DNA from: Exiguobacterium sp. s124
GTDB taxonomy: Bacteria > Bacillota > Bacilli > Exiguobacteriales > Exiguobacteriaceae
NCBI RefSeq assembly: GCF_018617485.1
Contig: NZ_JACSKH010000001.1
Location: forward strand, 1,426,001-1,490,000
DNA: 64,000 bases
Direction of reading: 5' to 3'
Positions 34,499-44,623 of the stretch are shown here, one piece after another (position 1 is the stretch's first letter; each line of letters begins with the position of its first letter). The notes beneath the pieces are model-generated. The model was given only the letters and a program-made list of their open reading frames with translations, did no database searches and was not told where the DNA came from. The translations under genes were made by a program, and so were the position numbers.

Positions 34499-34527
34499 AT
34501 AGTATATCAATAAAACCTCTACGTCAA
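34499..34527 (-). promoter_or_regulatory. Promoter of qcrABC
   Basis: On the minus strand TTGACG (34527-34522), 17-bp spacer, TACTAT (34504-34499). An inverted repeat TGCATAA / TTATGCA (34463-34469 and 34444-34450) lies in the untranslated leader. Confidence 0.65.
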
Positions 34528-34532
34528 CCGCT

Positions 34533-34973
34533 TCATGTCGCCATCCAACGGCTCGAAAGTTCCGTGATAACTTGTGTCGCAAAATTTTGTACCATCGTAT
34601 GCGCCTGATCGCTCGTCATCGCTCCTAGCGCTAACGGCGGCACGAACAAAATTGGCAATTCATACGGCTTGAAACGGACGTCTGATGCAATGAACAAAAC
34701 GTGAGAAAATCCGGATGTTTCCGCTTTTTCCACTACATCTTTCGCTAATTCCACACCAGCTTCCACATCGGTGTAACTGATTGTCGGGCTGAGCATCGTT
34801 CGACCAGATAATTGACGTTCTGTCTCGACCGTAACGGCATGAATGACTTCATAGCTTTCGGCTTTACGAACCATATCCTCACCAAACGCCAATTCTGCGA
34901 GCGGAACGATGAGCGTATCGACGTATTGTCGTTCGGCAATCGAGCGAAGTGCCCCTTGACTATCGAACCTCAT
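34533..34973 (-). CDS. ypiF: YpiF-like protein (DUF2487)
   Basis: 146 residues. Soluble alpha/beta protein with YVDTLIVPLAELAFG, LSPTISYTDVEAGVELAKDVV and FVPPLALGAMTSDQAHTMVQ, as in DUF2487/YpiF of Bacillus, which also sits beside qcrA. Function is unknown. The ATG at 34973 has GGAGG six bases upstream; the upstream ATG at 34991 does not. Confidence 0.8.
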   Translation of the reverse strand: MRFDSQGALRSIAERQYVDTLIVPLAELAFGEDMVRKAESYEVIHAVTVETERQLSGRTMLSPTISYTDVEAGVELAKDVVEKAETSGFSHVLFIASDVRFKPYELPILFVPPLALGAMTSDQAHTMVQNFATQVITELSSRWMAT

Positions 34974-35093
34974 CTTTTCCCTCCTCTCCAACTGATCTCA
35001 TCATGTCTATTGTATCGTACATGACTTCGTTCACGTTTCAAACTTATGAACGAACTGTGAAATAATTGTGTATTCCTACGTTATTAATATACC

Positions 35094-35133
35094 AAAAAAC
35101 AAGCGCCTACCGGAACGGAAGCGCTTGTTTTTT
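35094..35133 (-). terminator. Terminator after ypiB
   Basis: Stem AAAAAACAAGCGC (35094-35106) / GCGCTTGTTTTTT (35121-35133), with a small inner CCG/CGG pair, directly at the ypiB stop. Confidence 0.85.
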
Positions 35134-35667
35134 TCAAAATAATTTAGATGCCCGTACTTGGTGAAGCTGACTCGTCAAATTGCGGAATAAATTTTCGTCT
35201 CGACGATCGAGCGCTTTATCGATTTCAATCAACAGTCGCTCCTCTTCAAATTGGGCAACCGAGGCTTGAATGACCGTCTGGGCAGAGGAAGAAACTTCAT
35301 CCTTCACTTCTACCACCGGCTCAAACGGATTCTGTTCCACGATGTCGACCCAGTTCTCATCAATCATCATGCCCTGGAAGTTTAATTCCACATAGATCGG
35401 CCCATCGTGCAGACGGATGTCATGATAGGCCTTCTCAGGATTCATGGTTACAAGGTCTCCCCGTCGATATCGAAACGGTTCACCGTCAAATCCGTACGCC
35501 GTCATCACAAGACTTCGCGGCGAGACCGAGGCGTTCGTGACGAAATGAACGTTGCCAAGCTTATCGGGATGTCTCAACCAATAGTCAAGAATCCACTTTG
35601 CTTCACGTTTCCGAAGTGTATGATGAGCGACAAATCGCTTCAAAAAATTCCGTTTCCGCTCGACCAT
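35134..35667 (-). CDS. ypiB: YpiB-like protein (UPF0302)
   Basis: 177 residues. The N-terminal helix-rich part KRFVAHHTLRKREAKWILDYWLRHP and NVHFVTNASVSPRSLVMTAYG match UPF0302, followed by a short acidic linker and a C-terminal IDEAL-like helix (IDKALDRRDENLFRNLTSQL). The family is restricted to Bacillales and unassigned in function. It lies 23 bp after ypiA. Confidence 0.83.
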   Translation of the reverse strand: MVERKRNFLKRFVAHHTLRKREAKWILDYWLRHPDKLGNVHFVTNASVSPRSLVMTAYGFDGEPFRYRRGDLVTMNPEKAYHDIRLHDGPIYVELNFQGMMIDENWVDIVEQNPFEPVVEVKDEVSSSAQTVIQASVAQFEEERLLIEIDKALDRRDENLFRNLTSQLHQVRASKLF

Positions 35668-35690
35668 CTGACCTCATTCCCTTCCCTTTA

Positions 35691-36965
35691 TCATTCTACG
35701 TCATCAGACAATTGTTCGAGCTGGTCTTCGAGCACTTGGCGATCTTCAAGGTCGACCACCAATGCAAGCGATTGCTCGACCACAAGTCGCGCGTCTTGTC
35801 TACGACCTTCCTCTATCAACAGTGTAGCCCATTCTGTCACAAATGACACGTCCTCTTTCATCATCGGCTCAATCGAGGCATACAAACTGACTGCTTCTTC
35901 ATACTCTTCAAGCTCATATTTCGCTTTCGCCTTGTACCAAGTCATAAGCGGCGATGTCGCATGATCTTCAAGTGCATCTATTGTTTCGAGGACGTCATCG
36001 ATTTCTCCTGCTTCGAATAAAATCGATAAGATCAATTCTGTCGCTTGTAGCGATTCCGGATTCAAAACGAGTGCTTCCCGAAGCTCTTTAATGGCCCCTT
36101 CACGGTTTCCGAGTTTGAGGAGCAATTTCGCTTTGACGTGACGAAGTTCGTCATTATAGTCGTCGCGCGTGATCCCTTGGTCTACGATTTCAAGCGCTTC
36201 TTCCGTCTGTCCAAGCGCGTCTAATGCTTCGGTGTACGGGAGATAGAGCGACGTAAAGTCCGGGTCCATTGCCTGAAGCTCTTTAAATTGCTTGATAGCG
36301 ACTTCCTCTCGCCCGATCCGGTGAGCTGTCATGGCATGTCCAAAGACAGTATTTAAATCGCGATGTGTTGCTTTTTCATACTCTTCAAGCGCCTCTTCGA
36401 ATGATCCGACCATCGTGAGTGCTTCCGCATAATCCGCTTGGTAATCAATTTCAGCCGGTAATTTCATTTTCGGAAGTCGCGCATAGAGCGGAATGGCTTG
36501 TTCAAACGAACCAGTCGATGCATACAATTCGGCTAACCCGTAAATGAGTAACGGTTCGTCCGGGTTCTTTTCAAGTGCTTGCATCAGTTTTTTCACGGCT
36601 ACTTCATCGAGCCCTTGAGATTGATACAAATCTGCTAACAAGACGAGACTTCTCACTTGCGTCTCGGCGTCATCTGACTTGATCTTCTCTAACACTGCAA
36701 TCGCCTCTTCTTCGCGGTCACTGTCTAAATATGCCTCCGCGAGTGAGAGAGCGACGTTCGGGTCCCCTTCGTAGTCGACGTATAATTTTGATAGGACGTC
36801 GGTCGCACGGTCGGCAAGACCAAGTTCTAAATACAAGTCGGCGATTGCGAGGCGATCGTCATCGGACCCTTCTTTTTCAAGTTCTTCTATATGCGCAAGA
36901 GCATGTTCAGTCTCTCCTGATTCAAGCATCTCGATTATATGTGTTAGTGCTGCTTCATCTAGCAT
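35691..36965 (-). CDS. ypiA: YpiA-like TPR-repeat protein
   Basis: 424 residues made almost wholly of tetratricopeptide repeats (for example DRLAIADLYLELGLADRA and EPLLIYGLAELYASTGSFEQA), very acidic, no signal peptide. TPR arrays act as protein-binding scaffolds; the partner is unknown. By place (aroA-ypiA-ypiB-ypiF-qcrA) it equals B. subtilis YpiA. Confidence 0.85.
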   Translation of the reverse strand: MLDEAALTHIIEMLESGETEHALAHIEELEKEGSDDDRLAIADLYLELGLADRATDVLSKLYVDYEGDPNVALSLAEAYLDSDREEEAIAVLEKIKSDDAETQVRSLVLLADLYQSQGLDEVAVKKLMQALEKNPDEPLLIYGLAELYASTGSFEQAIPLYARLPKMKLPAEIDYQADYAEALTMVGSFEEALEEYEKATHRDLNTVFGHAMTAHRIGREEVAIKQFKELQAMDPDFTSLYLPYTEALDALGQTEEALEIVDQGITRDDYNDELRHVKAKLLLKLGNREGAIKELREALVLNPESLQATELILSILFEAGEIDDVLETIDALEDHATSPLMTWYKAKAKYELEEYEEAVSLYASIEPMMKEDVSFVTEWATLLIEEGRRQDARLVVEQSLALVVDLEDRQVLEDQLEQLSDDVE

Positions 36966-36994
36966 GTTTCGTCCTCCTGGCCTTCGGTTTGTCG

Positions 36995-38245
36995 TTATTC
37001 TATCTCACGCTGAATCCGTTGTAAATCTTGACGGAAGTCGGGATAACTGACATCGGACGCATCGATGCCTTCAATTTGGATGGTATCCTCTGTGACGAGT
37101 GATGCGATTTGTAACATCATCGACAGACGATGGTCACCATATGTTGAGACGTTTCCGCCATGAAGACGACTCGGTTTTACGATAAATCCGTCCTCTCTTC
37201 CAACGATGTCCACGCCTAGTTTACGTAACTCCGAGACGACCACGTCAATCCGATCGGTCTCTTTCACTCTCAGTTCCGCTGCGTCTTTCACGATGGAGGG
37301 TGAATTCGCCTGTGAGGCGACGAGCGCAAATAACGGTAATTCATCGATTTGCGACGGGATCATTTCCCCTTCGACGACCGTACCAGACAGCTCACTCGAC
37401 GTCACGGTAACATCGCCGACCACTTCCTCACCGACAGTTCGTTCATTGGAAATGACAACACTCGCACCCATGCGCTCGAGTGTACGTAAAAATCCGATTC
37501 TTGTCTCATTCAAACAGACGTCCGTCGTCGTGACCGAACTGTTCGGTACGATTGCTGCTCCTGCCCAGAAAAAGGAAGCCGATGAAGGGTCTGCTGGCAC
37601 ATCGACCGTCGCGCCGCTCAGACGAGTCGGTTCAATGCGAATCACACGTATCCCTTCTTCTTCATCAACGGATAGGTTCGCCCCAAAGAGTGGCAACATT
37701 CGCTCTGTATGATCTCTAGACAACATCGGCTCACGCACAATTGTCGTTCCTTCAGCACGTAACCCAGCGAGAAGGACCGCCGATTTCACTTGGGCACTCG
37801 CAACCGGTAACGTATAGTCGATGGATTGTAGCGTTTTCCCTTCGATCACGAGAGGCGCCACATCTCCTGTTACGGCCGCCCCCATTTCACGTAGTGGTGC
37901 TGTGACGCGTCGCATCGGACGTTTCGATAGGGATTCATCGCCCACGAGTTCAAATGAACCATCATATCCAGACAAGAGCCCAAGCAACAAGCGCATCGTC
38001 GTCCCCGAGTTCCCACAGTCAAGTCGTGCCGAGCGAAGAGTTTCTACACCCGTAATGACGAGTTCGTCTTGTCGTTCGGTCACGTGTGCTCCGAGTAATT
38101 GAATGATGTCGAGTGTCGAACGACAATCGGCACCGAGGAGCGGATGCAATACACGCGTCGTCCCAGTCGCCATCATGCCGAATAAAAGCGCACGATGGGT
38201 GATCGATTTATCACTCGGAACACGGATTGTACCGTTTAAACTCAT
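36995..38245 (-). CDS. aroA: 3-phosphoshikimate 1-carboxyvinyltransferase (EPSP synthase)
   Basis: About 416 residues. GTIRVPSDKSITHRALLFG (PEP/shikimate-3-P contacts), LDCGNSGTTMRLLLGLL, SRDHTERML and KETDRIDVVVSELRKLG are all present. The SNGTTMR-type loop reads GNSGTTMRLL. It makes EPSP in the shikimate pathway. The ATG at 38245 overlaps the aroB stop as ATGA; the upstream frame to 38257 lies inside aroB. Confidence 0.95.
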   Translation of the reverse strand: MSLNGTIRVPSDKSITHRALLFGMMATGTTRVLHPLLGADCRSTLDIIQLLGAHVTERQDELVITGVETLRSARLDCGNSGTTMRLLLGLLSGYDGSFELVGDESLSKRPMRRVTAPLREMGAAVTGDVAPLVIEGKTLQSIDYTLPVASAQVKSAVLLAGLRAEGTTIVREPMLSRDHTERMLPLFGANLSVDEEEGIRVIRIEPTRLSGATVDVPADPSSASFFWAGAAIVPNSSVTTTDVCLNETRIGFLRTLERMGASVVISNERTVGEEVVGDVTVTSSELSGTVVEGEMIPSQIDELPLFALVASQANSPSIVKDAAELRVKETDRIDVVVSELRKLGVDIVGREDGFIVKPSRLHGGNVSTYGDHRLSMMLQIASLVTEDTIQIEGIDASDVSYPDFRQDLQRIQREIE

Positions 38246-39297
38246 TGTTCCCACCATCCTTTCATCTGTTCAAATGTATGTTGAATCTGCTCTAGCGGTA
38301 CTGCTTCAACGGCAATCGAGTCACGAAGCAAGACAAATCGGATTTCTCCGTGTCGATTCTTTTTATCACGAGTCATTTTTTCAATGTAATGGTCGAACGG
38401 TTTCCAGTCAATCGGCGTGACGTCGTTCATACGGATCCACTCAAACAACCGTCTCGCCCGCGACTCGTCATTCGATAGTAAAAAGGCAAATACCATCCCA
38501 TGCAAAACCGCTTCACCGTGAGGAATACGATACGCCTCGACAGATTCTAGTGCATGCCCAAACGTATGCCCGAAGTTGAGCCAAGCGCGAATACCTTGTT
38601 CCCGCTCATCTGTCTCGACAATCGCTCGTTTCACTTCAATACCGCGAGCGAGCCATGTGATCCAATCTATCTTTACAAGTCCAGTCAGTGCGAAAAACAA
38701 GTCGTCCTCGAAAGAGGATTCGAGGACGTAACGTGATAAATACGCATGTTTTAGCAGTTCACCGATGCCACTTCGCACTTCCTGTACCGGCAAGGTTTCA
38801 AAACGAGAGACATTATAATAGACGCCCACCGGTTGATAGAAAGAACCAATTGCATTTTTCGCGAGCGGATGATTGACGGCGACTTTACCTCCGACAGCCG
38901 AATCGTGAGCCAAAATCGTCGTCGGGACTTGTATGTAAGGAACACCGCGCATATAGACACTCGCTAAAAATCCAGCTAAATCGCCAACCATCCCGCCACC
39001 GAAAGCAATAATCAGGGTGTGACGGTCACATCCGTGTCTCAACCCTTCCGAGACAAGCTGATCGAGCCGCGATAACGACTTCGACGCATCACCGGCTTCG
39101 ACGACAGACCAAACGACTCGCGAATGAACGTGTTTTAACTTTTCGAGGAACGATTCCCCGTAAAGTAAATCGACATGTTCGTCCGTGATGACCCAGAGCA
39201 TCGAGGCATGTGACCAGTCATTTGTTCCAATCCAACGATCTTCATTGTCGACCACGACGTTGTACGGGGTCGATGCTGTTATCGGAATGGTCACCAT
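38242..39297 (-). CDS. aroB: 3-dehydroquinate synthase
   Basis: 351 residues. NAD-dependent fold with [51 protein letters not shown] and zinc ligands in [11 protein letters not shown] and HGEAV. It converts DAHP to 3-dehydroquinate. It overlaps aroC by seven bases and aroA by four. Confidence 0.95.
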   Translation of the reverse strand: MVTIPITASTPYNVVVDNEDRWIGTNDWSHASMLWVITDEHVDLLYGESFLEKLKHVHSRVVWSVVEAGDASKSLSRLDQLVSEGLRHGCDRHTLIIAFGGGMVGDLAGFLASVYMRGVPYIQVPTTILAHDSAVGGKVAVNHPLAKNAIGSFYQPVGVYYNVSRFETLPVQEVRSGIGELLKHAYLSRYVLESSFEDDLFFALTGLVKIDWITWLARGIEVKRAIVETDEREQGIRAWLNFGHTFGHALESVEAYRIPHGEAVLHGMVFAFLLSNDESRARRLFEWIRMNDVTPIDWKPFDHYIEKMTRDKKNRHGEIRFVLLRDSIAVEAVPLEQIQHTFEQMKGWWEQ

Positions 39298-40454
39298 ACA
39301 CGCAACTCCTCCCGATATTCATCGACCCGACGTTTGATTCGTTCCATCGTATCGTGACCGAACGTCTCACATACTTCCTTCGCAATTTCGAACGCGATGA
39401 CCGCCTCGACGACGAGTGATGCTGCAGGAACAGCACATGAGTCACTCCGTTCAATTTGAGCGAGGAACGCCTCTTTCGTATCAATATCGACCGATTGGAG
39501 TGGTTTATAGAGCGTCGGAATCGGTTTCATGACCGCTGAACAGAGAATCGGCATTCCCGTTGTCATCCCGCCTTCAAAGCCCCCGAGGTGATTACTGAGT
39601 CGCGTATACCCGTCGTCACCGTAAGCAATCGGGTCCATCACTTCTGATCCAGGTCGATATGCCATGTCAAAACCGTCTCCGAACTCCACACCTTTAAATG
39701 CGTTGACACTCATGACAGCCTGCGCAATTTTCGCATCCAGTTTCCGGTCGTATTGCACGTAGGAACCAAGTCCAGGAACGACACCGTGCACTTCCGTACA
39801 GACGATGCCGCCAATCGAGTCTCCGTTTGACTTCGCTTCATCGATGCGACGCATCATTCGCTCGGCTGCTACCTCGTCAAGCGTTCGGACAGGCGAAGCA
39901 TCGATGATTTCTTTTGCTTCTTGAAGTGATTCGAACGCACGCGTTTCCGCCTTTTCCCCGCCGATTACTTTTACATAACTGAAGAGGGACACCCCGACTT
40001 GTTCGAGCAACTGTTTACAGAAGGCACCTACCGCGACACGTGCAGCCGTCTCCCTTGCACTCGAGCGTTCCAAGACGTCACGTAAATCACGATGGTCATA
40101 TTTCATCCCACCGACCAAGTCGGCATGACCTGGTCTCGGCCGCGAGACACGTCGTTTGACTTCAAGGTCGTCATCGATCGGTTCGGCTTGCATGACGTGC
40201 TTCCAATGGGTATGATCTTTATTCTCAATCCAAAATGTAATCGGAGCACCTGTTGTCTTACCGTGTCGTATACCTGAACGAACATCTACCTGGTCTGATT
40301 CGATTTGCATGCGACGTCCTCGTCCATATCCAGACTGACGCTTTTTCAATTCTATGTTGATTTGATTTAAATCTATAGCTAGACCGGCAGGGGCACCTTC
40401 AATAATGACCGTCAGTCCCGGACCATGTGATTCACCAGCTGTCAAATAGCGCAT
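39291..40454 (-). CDS. aroC: Chorismate synthase
   Basis: 387 residues. [19 protein letters not shown] at the N-terminus, [31 protein letters not shown] and the C-terminal [14 protein letters not shown] are the classical FMN-dependent chorismate synthase signatures. It makes chorismate, the precursor of aromatic amino acids, folate and menaquinone. Called aroF in B. subtilis. Confidence 0.96.
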   Translation of the reverse strand: MRYLTAGESHGPGLTVIIEGAPAGLAIDLNQINIELKKRQSGYGRGRRMQIESDQVDVRSGIRHGKTTGAPITFWIENKDHTHWKHVMQAEPIDDDLEVKRRVSRPRPGHADLVGGMKYDHRDLRDVLERSSARETAARVAVGAFCKQLLEQVGVSLFSYVKVIGGEKAETRAFESLQEAKEIIDASPVRTLDEVAAERMMRRIDEAKSNGDSIGGIVCTEVHGVVPGLGSYVQYDRKLDAKIAQAVMSVNAFKGVEFGDGFDMAYRPGSEVMDPIAYGDDGYTRLSNHLGGFEGGMTTGMPILCSAVMKPIPTLYKPLQSVDIDTKEAFLAQIERSDSCAVPAASLVVEAVIAFEIAKEVCETFGHDTMERIKRRVDEYREELRVW

Positions 40455-40463
40455 CCGCTCACC

Positions 40464-41243
40464 TCATCCATCTATTTTTTCGTAAAAGAAACTTTGTTTC
40501 ATCGCATACCCGTAACGCTTCGGCTGGAAGATTTGTTCCGTTCCACCGACGAATAAAATCCCTCCTGGGCGAAGTGCACGTTGAAACGAGGTATATACTT
40601 TTTCTTTTGCTTCTTCCGTGAAGTAAATCAATACGTTCCGACAGACAATTAAATCAAAGTTACGTTCATATACGTCTGCCAACAAATTATGTTTTTTGAA
40701 CGTTACCAGTTGTTTGATTTCATCTGAAATGAAATAATCGTCTCCACGACGCGTGAAGTAACGGTTTTTAAACTCATCTGGTAAGTCGATGAGTGCACGT
40801 TCGTGATACTTCCCTTGTTTCGCCTTTTCGATGACAATGTCATCTAAATCAGTGGCCATAATTGAAAATTGAGAAGGCGCTAGATGTTTGGACAATAACA
40901 TGGCGAGAGAATAGGGTTCCTCTCCTGTCGAGCACGCTGCACTCCATACACGAAGTTTGCCTTGACCCGAACGAATCAAGTGAGGCAATATATCCTCCTC
41001 GAGCTGTTGCCATCGAATCGGATTACGGTAAAACTCACTCACGTTGATGGTCATCCGATCAAGGAACTCCTCATATAACTGACGATCTGTGTCCATTGCC
41101 TTTAAATACTCTAGAAAAGACGCATAACCCTTCTTCTCGCGCAAGGCGACCATCCGACGCTTCATTTGCGCCTCTTTATATAAATTCAAGTCAATTCCAG
41201 ACTTGATATAAAACTTTTTTACGAAGATGGCATAATCATTCAT
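40464..41243 (-). CDS. cheR: Chemotaxis protein methyltransferase CheR
   Basis: About 259 residues. An N-terminal helical domain (MNDYAIFVKKFYIKSGIDLNLYK) and a SAM-dependent methyltransferase domain with VWSAACSTGEEPYSLAMLL and DLIVCRNVLIYF. It methylates glutamates of chemoreceptors. The frame stays open to 41420, overlapping the ndk end; ATG 41243 matches the family N-terminus, though a TTG two codons earlier has better spacing from GAGG. The ndk terminator lies upstream, inside the open frame, which also supports the later start. Confidence 0.92.
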   Translation of the reverse strand: MNDYAIFVKKFYIKSGIDLNLYKEAQMKRRMVALREKKGYASFLEYLKAMDTDRQLYEEFLDRMTINVSEFYRNPIRWQQLEEDILPHLIRSGQGKLRVWSAACSTGEEPYSLAMLLSKHLAPSQFSIMATDLDDIVIEKAKQGKYHERALIDLPDEFKNRYFTRRGDDYFISDEIKQLVTFKKHNLLADVYERNFDLIVCRNVLIYFTEEAKEKVYTSFQRALRPGGILFVGGTEQIFQPKRYGYAMKQSFFYEKIDG

Positions 41244-41314
41244 CACCAATTTCAACCTCAATTCTCTCTCATTTCCTCTTTCTACTGACCACTTGGTTTT
41301 GAAGGGAACCAAAA

Positions 41315-41336
41315 AGGGACAGGTTTCCCCGTCCCT
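41315..41336 (-). terminator. Terminator of ndk
   Basis: Stem AGGGACggg / cctGTCCCT with a GAAA-type tetraloop on the minus strand, followed by TTTTT. Confidence 0.8.
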
Positions 41337-41343
41337 CGATTCG

Positions 41344-41763
41344 TCATGAAACGTGTGAGGCAACTCCTGCGAACCAAAGTGCCAATTCGCGTTCCGCGCT
41401 GTCCACACTATCAGAACCATGAATCACGTTTTGTGACATCGTCGATGCAAAATCACCACGAATTGTTCCTGGTTGTGCATCTAGTGGTTTTGTCTTCCCA
41501 ATCATGAGACGAGAGACGGCGACGATGTCTTCCCCTTCCCATTCCATCGCGACGACCGGACCAGAAGTCAAAAACTCTACCAATTCACCAAAGAACGGTT
41601 TTTCTTTATGCTCTGCGTAGTGTGCCTCTGCGACCTCAACTGACGGAGTCACCATTTCGAGACGGTTCAACGTATATCCTTTGTTTTCAAAGCGTGAGAT
41701 GATTTCCCCAATCAATCCACGTTTAACCCCATCCGGTTTAACCATTAAAAATGTCTTTTCCAT
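41344..41763 (-). CDS. ndk: Nucleoside diphosphate kinase
   Basis: 139 residues, normal family length plus a few C-terminal residues. [20 protein letters not shown] at the N-terminus and the phosphohistidine in NVIHGSDS. It equilibrates NTP and dNTP pools. It lies between hepT and cheR as in Bacillus but with its own terminator. Confidence 0.96.
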   Translation of the reverse strand: MEKTFLMVKPDGVKRGLIGEIISRFENKGYTLNRLEMVTPSVEVAEAHYAEHKEKPFFGELVEFLTSGPVVAMEWEGEDIVAVSRLMIGKTKPLDAQPGTIRGDFASTMSQNVIHGSDSVDSAERELALWFAGVASHVS

Positions 41764-41854
41764 TCCCCAAATCCCCCTAAGTCAATAAATGTGTACGATG
41801 TACGTATTTAGTGTACACGCTCCAGCACTTTTTTGAAAGGGGTTACATGGGCAA

Positions 41855-42817
41855 TTACCATTTGCGCTTCCCGATATATTGTGCGATTTCAATCAACGAT
41901 CGCTTGTCAGGGACATCCGGCAACCCATCAAGTCGATGAATAGCACGTTCGACGTATCGGTCAATTGTACGTTGGCTACGTTCTAACGTCCCATTTCGTT
42001 GCACTTCACGGACGAGTGACTTCGTCATATCCGTGTCTGTCGAGGCGTTCACCTGACGAAGACGTTCATAAAAAGTTGGGTCCTCCGATGAATAGAAAAG
42101 CGGTAATGTTTTATGACCGTGTCTTAAATCTTCTCCGACCGGTTTGCCGAGTTGGAAACTCTTAGCTGTAAAGTCTAGTAAATCATCCGTCATTTGGAAT
42201 GCCATCCCGATGTCATATCCGAATAGACTTAGCTGTTTGACGACTTGAGGAGAAGCTCCTGAAATGACAGCGCCTGCTGCACAACTCGTTTCAATCAGAA
42301 GGGCAGTCTTTCGTGCTATCCGATCTAAATATCGCTTAGGCGACTGACCCCATTCGTATTGATCCTGAATTTGATTGATTTCACCGACACAAATCCGCTC
42401 CATCGTATCCGCCATGATTCGCATCACTTCGGGGGACTCGATTTCGGAGACGAGACGAATCGCCTCTCCGAATAGTGTATTTCCGGTATACATCGCAACG
42501 GTCTCATCATAACGTTCCATGACGGTCGGTTTCCCCCTACGGAGCATCGCATCATCGATGACATCGTCATGAACGAGTGATGCCATGTGAATCAATTCAA
42601 GACTTGAGGCAACTTTCGTCAAACGGATATCCTTCGTCTCACCGAATCCTGCGCTTAATAAAACAAATGCCGGTCGGATGCGTTTACCACCAGCATCAAG
42701 TAGTTGGCGAGATGCCGATTCAATAACAGGGTGGTCCGTCCTGACTCGACTAGATAAAAATTGATCAATTTGATCAATTTCTCGGTTCATATGACGATAA
42801 AGTCGCTTCAAAGACAT
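41855..42817 (-). CDS. hepT: Heptaprenyl diphosphate synthase component II
   Basis: 320 residues. Trans-prenyltransferase with first Asp-rich motif DDVIDDAMLRRGKPT, GKRIRPAFVLLSA, and second Asp-rich motif MTDDLLDF. With HepS (43543-44115) it forms the heterodimer that makes the C35 side chain of menaquinone-7. It is four bases after menG. Confidence 0.94.
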   Translation of the reverse strand: MSLKRLYRHMNREIDQIDQFLSSRVRTDHPVIESASRQLLDAGGKRIRPAFVLLSAGFGETKDIRLTKVASSLELIHMASLVHDDVIDDAMLRRGKPTVMERYDETVAMYTGNTLFGEAIRLVSEIESPEVMRIMADTMERICVGEINQIQDQYEWGQSPKRYLDRIARKTALLIETSCAAGAVISGASPQVVKQLSLFGYDIGMAFQMTDDLLDFTAKSFQLGKPVGEDLRHGHKTLPLFYSSEDPTFYERLRQVNASTDTDMTKSLVREVQRNGTLERSQRTIDRYVERAIHRLDGLPDVPDKRSLIEIAQYIGKRKW

Positions 42818-42820
42818 GTT

Positions 42821-43522
42821 TCACCACTTCTTTCCTAGATGCATGGCACATGCACCTCCGGAGAATGTCTTTACTTCGACTTGTTCGAACCCGGCATCTT
42901 CAAACATACGTTTGAGCGTCAAACGGTCTGGGAACTGGTCGGTCGATTCTTGTAACCATTTGTATTGATCGTATGAACCGGCGAATACTTTACCGAATAA
43001 AGGCATGACTGTCCCAAAATAGAAGCGGTACAATTCTTTGAAAAGCGGTGCCGTCGGTTGACTCGTTTCAAGACAAACGACCGTCCCACCTGGTTTTAAG
43101 ACGCGATACATTTCACGTAAAACCGTCATGTAGTCCGGAACGTTTCGAAGTCCGAAGCCGATTGTAACGTAATCGAACGAATTGTCTCCAAACGGCAACG
43201 CCATCGCATTACCATGAAGTAACTCGATTGTCGGCAACGACTTCACTTTTTCTTCTCCCACTTTAAGCATGTTTTCTGAAAAGTCGAGACCTTTGACGAC
43301 TCCCGTGTTTCCTGCAGCTTCCGCCAATTGAATTGTCCAGTCAGCTGTCCCGCAACAAACGTCTAGACATTTAGCCCCCGGAAAGACGTTCATTTTCTTC
43401 ATCGTTGTCCGTCGCCACCACTTGTGAAGTCGGAAGCTGATAATCGAGTTCATCGTATCGTAGCTCGGAGAAATGGACTGAAATACTTCGTATACTTTTT
43501 GCTCTTTTTCTATCGGTTGCAA
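42821..43522 (-). CDS. menG: Demethylmenaquinone methyltransferase
   Basis: 233 residues. SAM-binding [20 protein letters not shown] and the UbiE/MenG signatures [18 protein letters not shown] and [17 protein letters not shown]. It C-methylates demethylmenaquinone. Flanked by hepS and hepT, the standard hepS-menG-hepT set. Confidence 0.95.
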   Translation of the reverse strand: MQPIEKEQKVYEVFQSISPSYDTMNSIISFRLHKWWRRTTMKKMNVFPGAKCLDVCCGTADWTIQLAEAAGNTGVVKGLDFSENMLKVGEEKVKSLPTIELLHGNAMALPFGDNSFDYVTIGFGLRNVPDYMTVLREMYRVLKPGGTVVCLETSQPTAPLFKELYRFYFGTVMPLFGKVFAGSYDQYKWLQESTDQFPDRLTLKRMFEDAGFEQVEVKTFSGGACAMHLGKKW

Positions 43523-43542
43523 CGTGTAACATCCTTTCCGTT

Positions 43543-44115
43543 CTAAGCGACCGCGTGCGCGAGCAACTTCGTGAGCTGCTCCTTTTGGTCTTGTCTGAGC
43601 GCTGTCGCTTTCTTATCAATCATTCGTTTCCCACTTGTTGTCAAATAAGGTTGTTCGATCAGCTCGGAAAGTGTTTGAATCAATCCGACGTTCGCTTCGA
43701 GCCAAATGTTCATCGAGACGTTTTTCTCGAGCAGTAATGTACACTTCGCCGCATTGACGCGTTGTACAGACTGTCCGAATCGGTCACTATATGACGCTGG
43801 AAAAGCCGTCAAGATTTTATAAAACTGAGCCGAGGCAAAGTCACCTGCGAGCACTTTTAATTGGCGCTCTAGCGACCCTTTCGGACTGCTGTTCACTTGA
43901 TCATGCAATTCGAGCGCTTGATGTGCGAAATAGGTTGCCATCACGAGTTGTCGATGCTCAATCGATTCCAAATCAATCATCTCGACCATCCAACGAAGCA
44001 ACAGCATGTCGACCGTTGGGACAACCTCGTGTTTCGTCAAATAGGGATGATTCATACGTTGTTCGATTTGACGAGCAAGGTCTGTGACAACGAATTCATT
44101 TGTCAACTGTTCCAT
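43543..44115 (-). CDS. hepS: Heptaprenyl diphosphate synthase component I
   Basis: 190 residues. Helical protein with [13 protein letters not shown] and [17 protein letters not shown], matching HepS/HEPPP_synt_1, the regulatory partner of HepT. It lacks Asp-rich catalytic motifs, as expected. The ATG at 44115 has GGGGG five bases upstream; the open frame to 44163 has none. It comes directly after the HU gene, with the folE-mtrB pair of Bacillus missing. Confidence 0.88.
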   Translation of the reverse strand: MEQLTNEFVVTDLARQIEQRMNHPYLTKHEVVPTVDMLLLRWMVEMIDLESIEHRQLVMATYFAHQALELHDQVNSSPKGSLERQLKVLAGDFASAQFYKILTAFPASYSDRFGQSVQRVNAAKCTLLLEKNVSMNIWLEANVGLIQTLSELIEQPYLTTSGKRMIDKKATALRQDQKEQLTKLLAHAVA

Positions 44116-44211
44116 GCTATCCCCCCTCGTCCACTTCATTGTCATTCTGACATAGTATAGCACATTTTTGTCACATTCACGTCATTCGAACTCGCAAACC
44201 CAACAAAAAAA

Positions 44212-44227
44212 GCCGCCATTCGGCGAC
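44212..44227 (-). terminator. Terminator of hbs
   Basis: Stem GTCGCC / GGCGGC (one G-T pair) with a 4-nt loop, followed on the minus strand by seven T residues. Confidence 0.85.
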
Positions 44228-44241
44228 TTATGTATTGCAGA

Positions 44242-44514
44242 TTACTTGACCGCATCTTTGAGCGCTTTACCTGCTTTGAATGCAGGAACTTTGCTCGCTG
44301 GGATTTCGATATCTTCTTTTGTACGTGGGTTGCGACCTTTACGGGCAGCACGCTCACGAACTTCAAAAGTACCAAAACCGATCAATTGAATTTTCTCACC
44401 GTTTTGGAGTGCTTCAGTGATAGATTCGAATGTAGCTTCTACAACTACTGTAGCTTCTTTTTTCGAAACGTTTGCTTTCTCCGCTACTGCTTGGATCAAT
44501 TCAGTTTTGTTCAT
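44242..44514 (-). CDS. hbs: DNA-binding protein HU
   Basis: 90 residues. [21 protein letters not shown], the [22 protein letters not shown]-binding arm and a C-terminal [16 protein letters not shown]. Abundant nucleoid architectural protein. A GTG at 44517 is closer to AGGAGGTGA, but the ATG at 44514 is the conserved start. Strong promoter and terminator make it monocistronic. Confidence 0.97.
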   Translation of the reverse strand: MNKTELIQAVAEKANVSKKEATVVVEATFESITEALQNGEKIQLIGFGTFEVRERAARKGRNPRTKEDIEIPASKVPAFKAGKALKDAVK

Positions 44515-44552
44515 CACGATTCACCTCCTCTCACTAGGAGTTTACGGGATTA

Positions 44553-44581
44553 ATCATATCGTACAAACGTTGATATGACAA
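44553..44581 (-). promoter_or_regulatory. Promoter of hbs
   Basis: On the minus strand TTGTCA (44581-44576), 17-bp spacer, TATGAT (44558-44553). Confidence 0.75.
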
Positions 44582-44623
44582 CATTTTTTGCATGATTTCA
44601 CGACATTCACCTTCAAAACAAGC

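Noticed and set aside
41244-41420. N-terminal extension of cheR
   Set aside because: The extension covers the ndk terminator and the end of ndk and has no CheR-like sequence; MNDYAIF is the family start.
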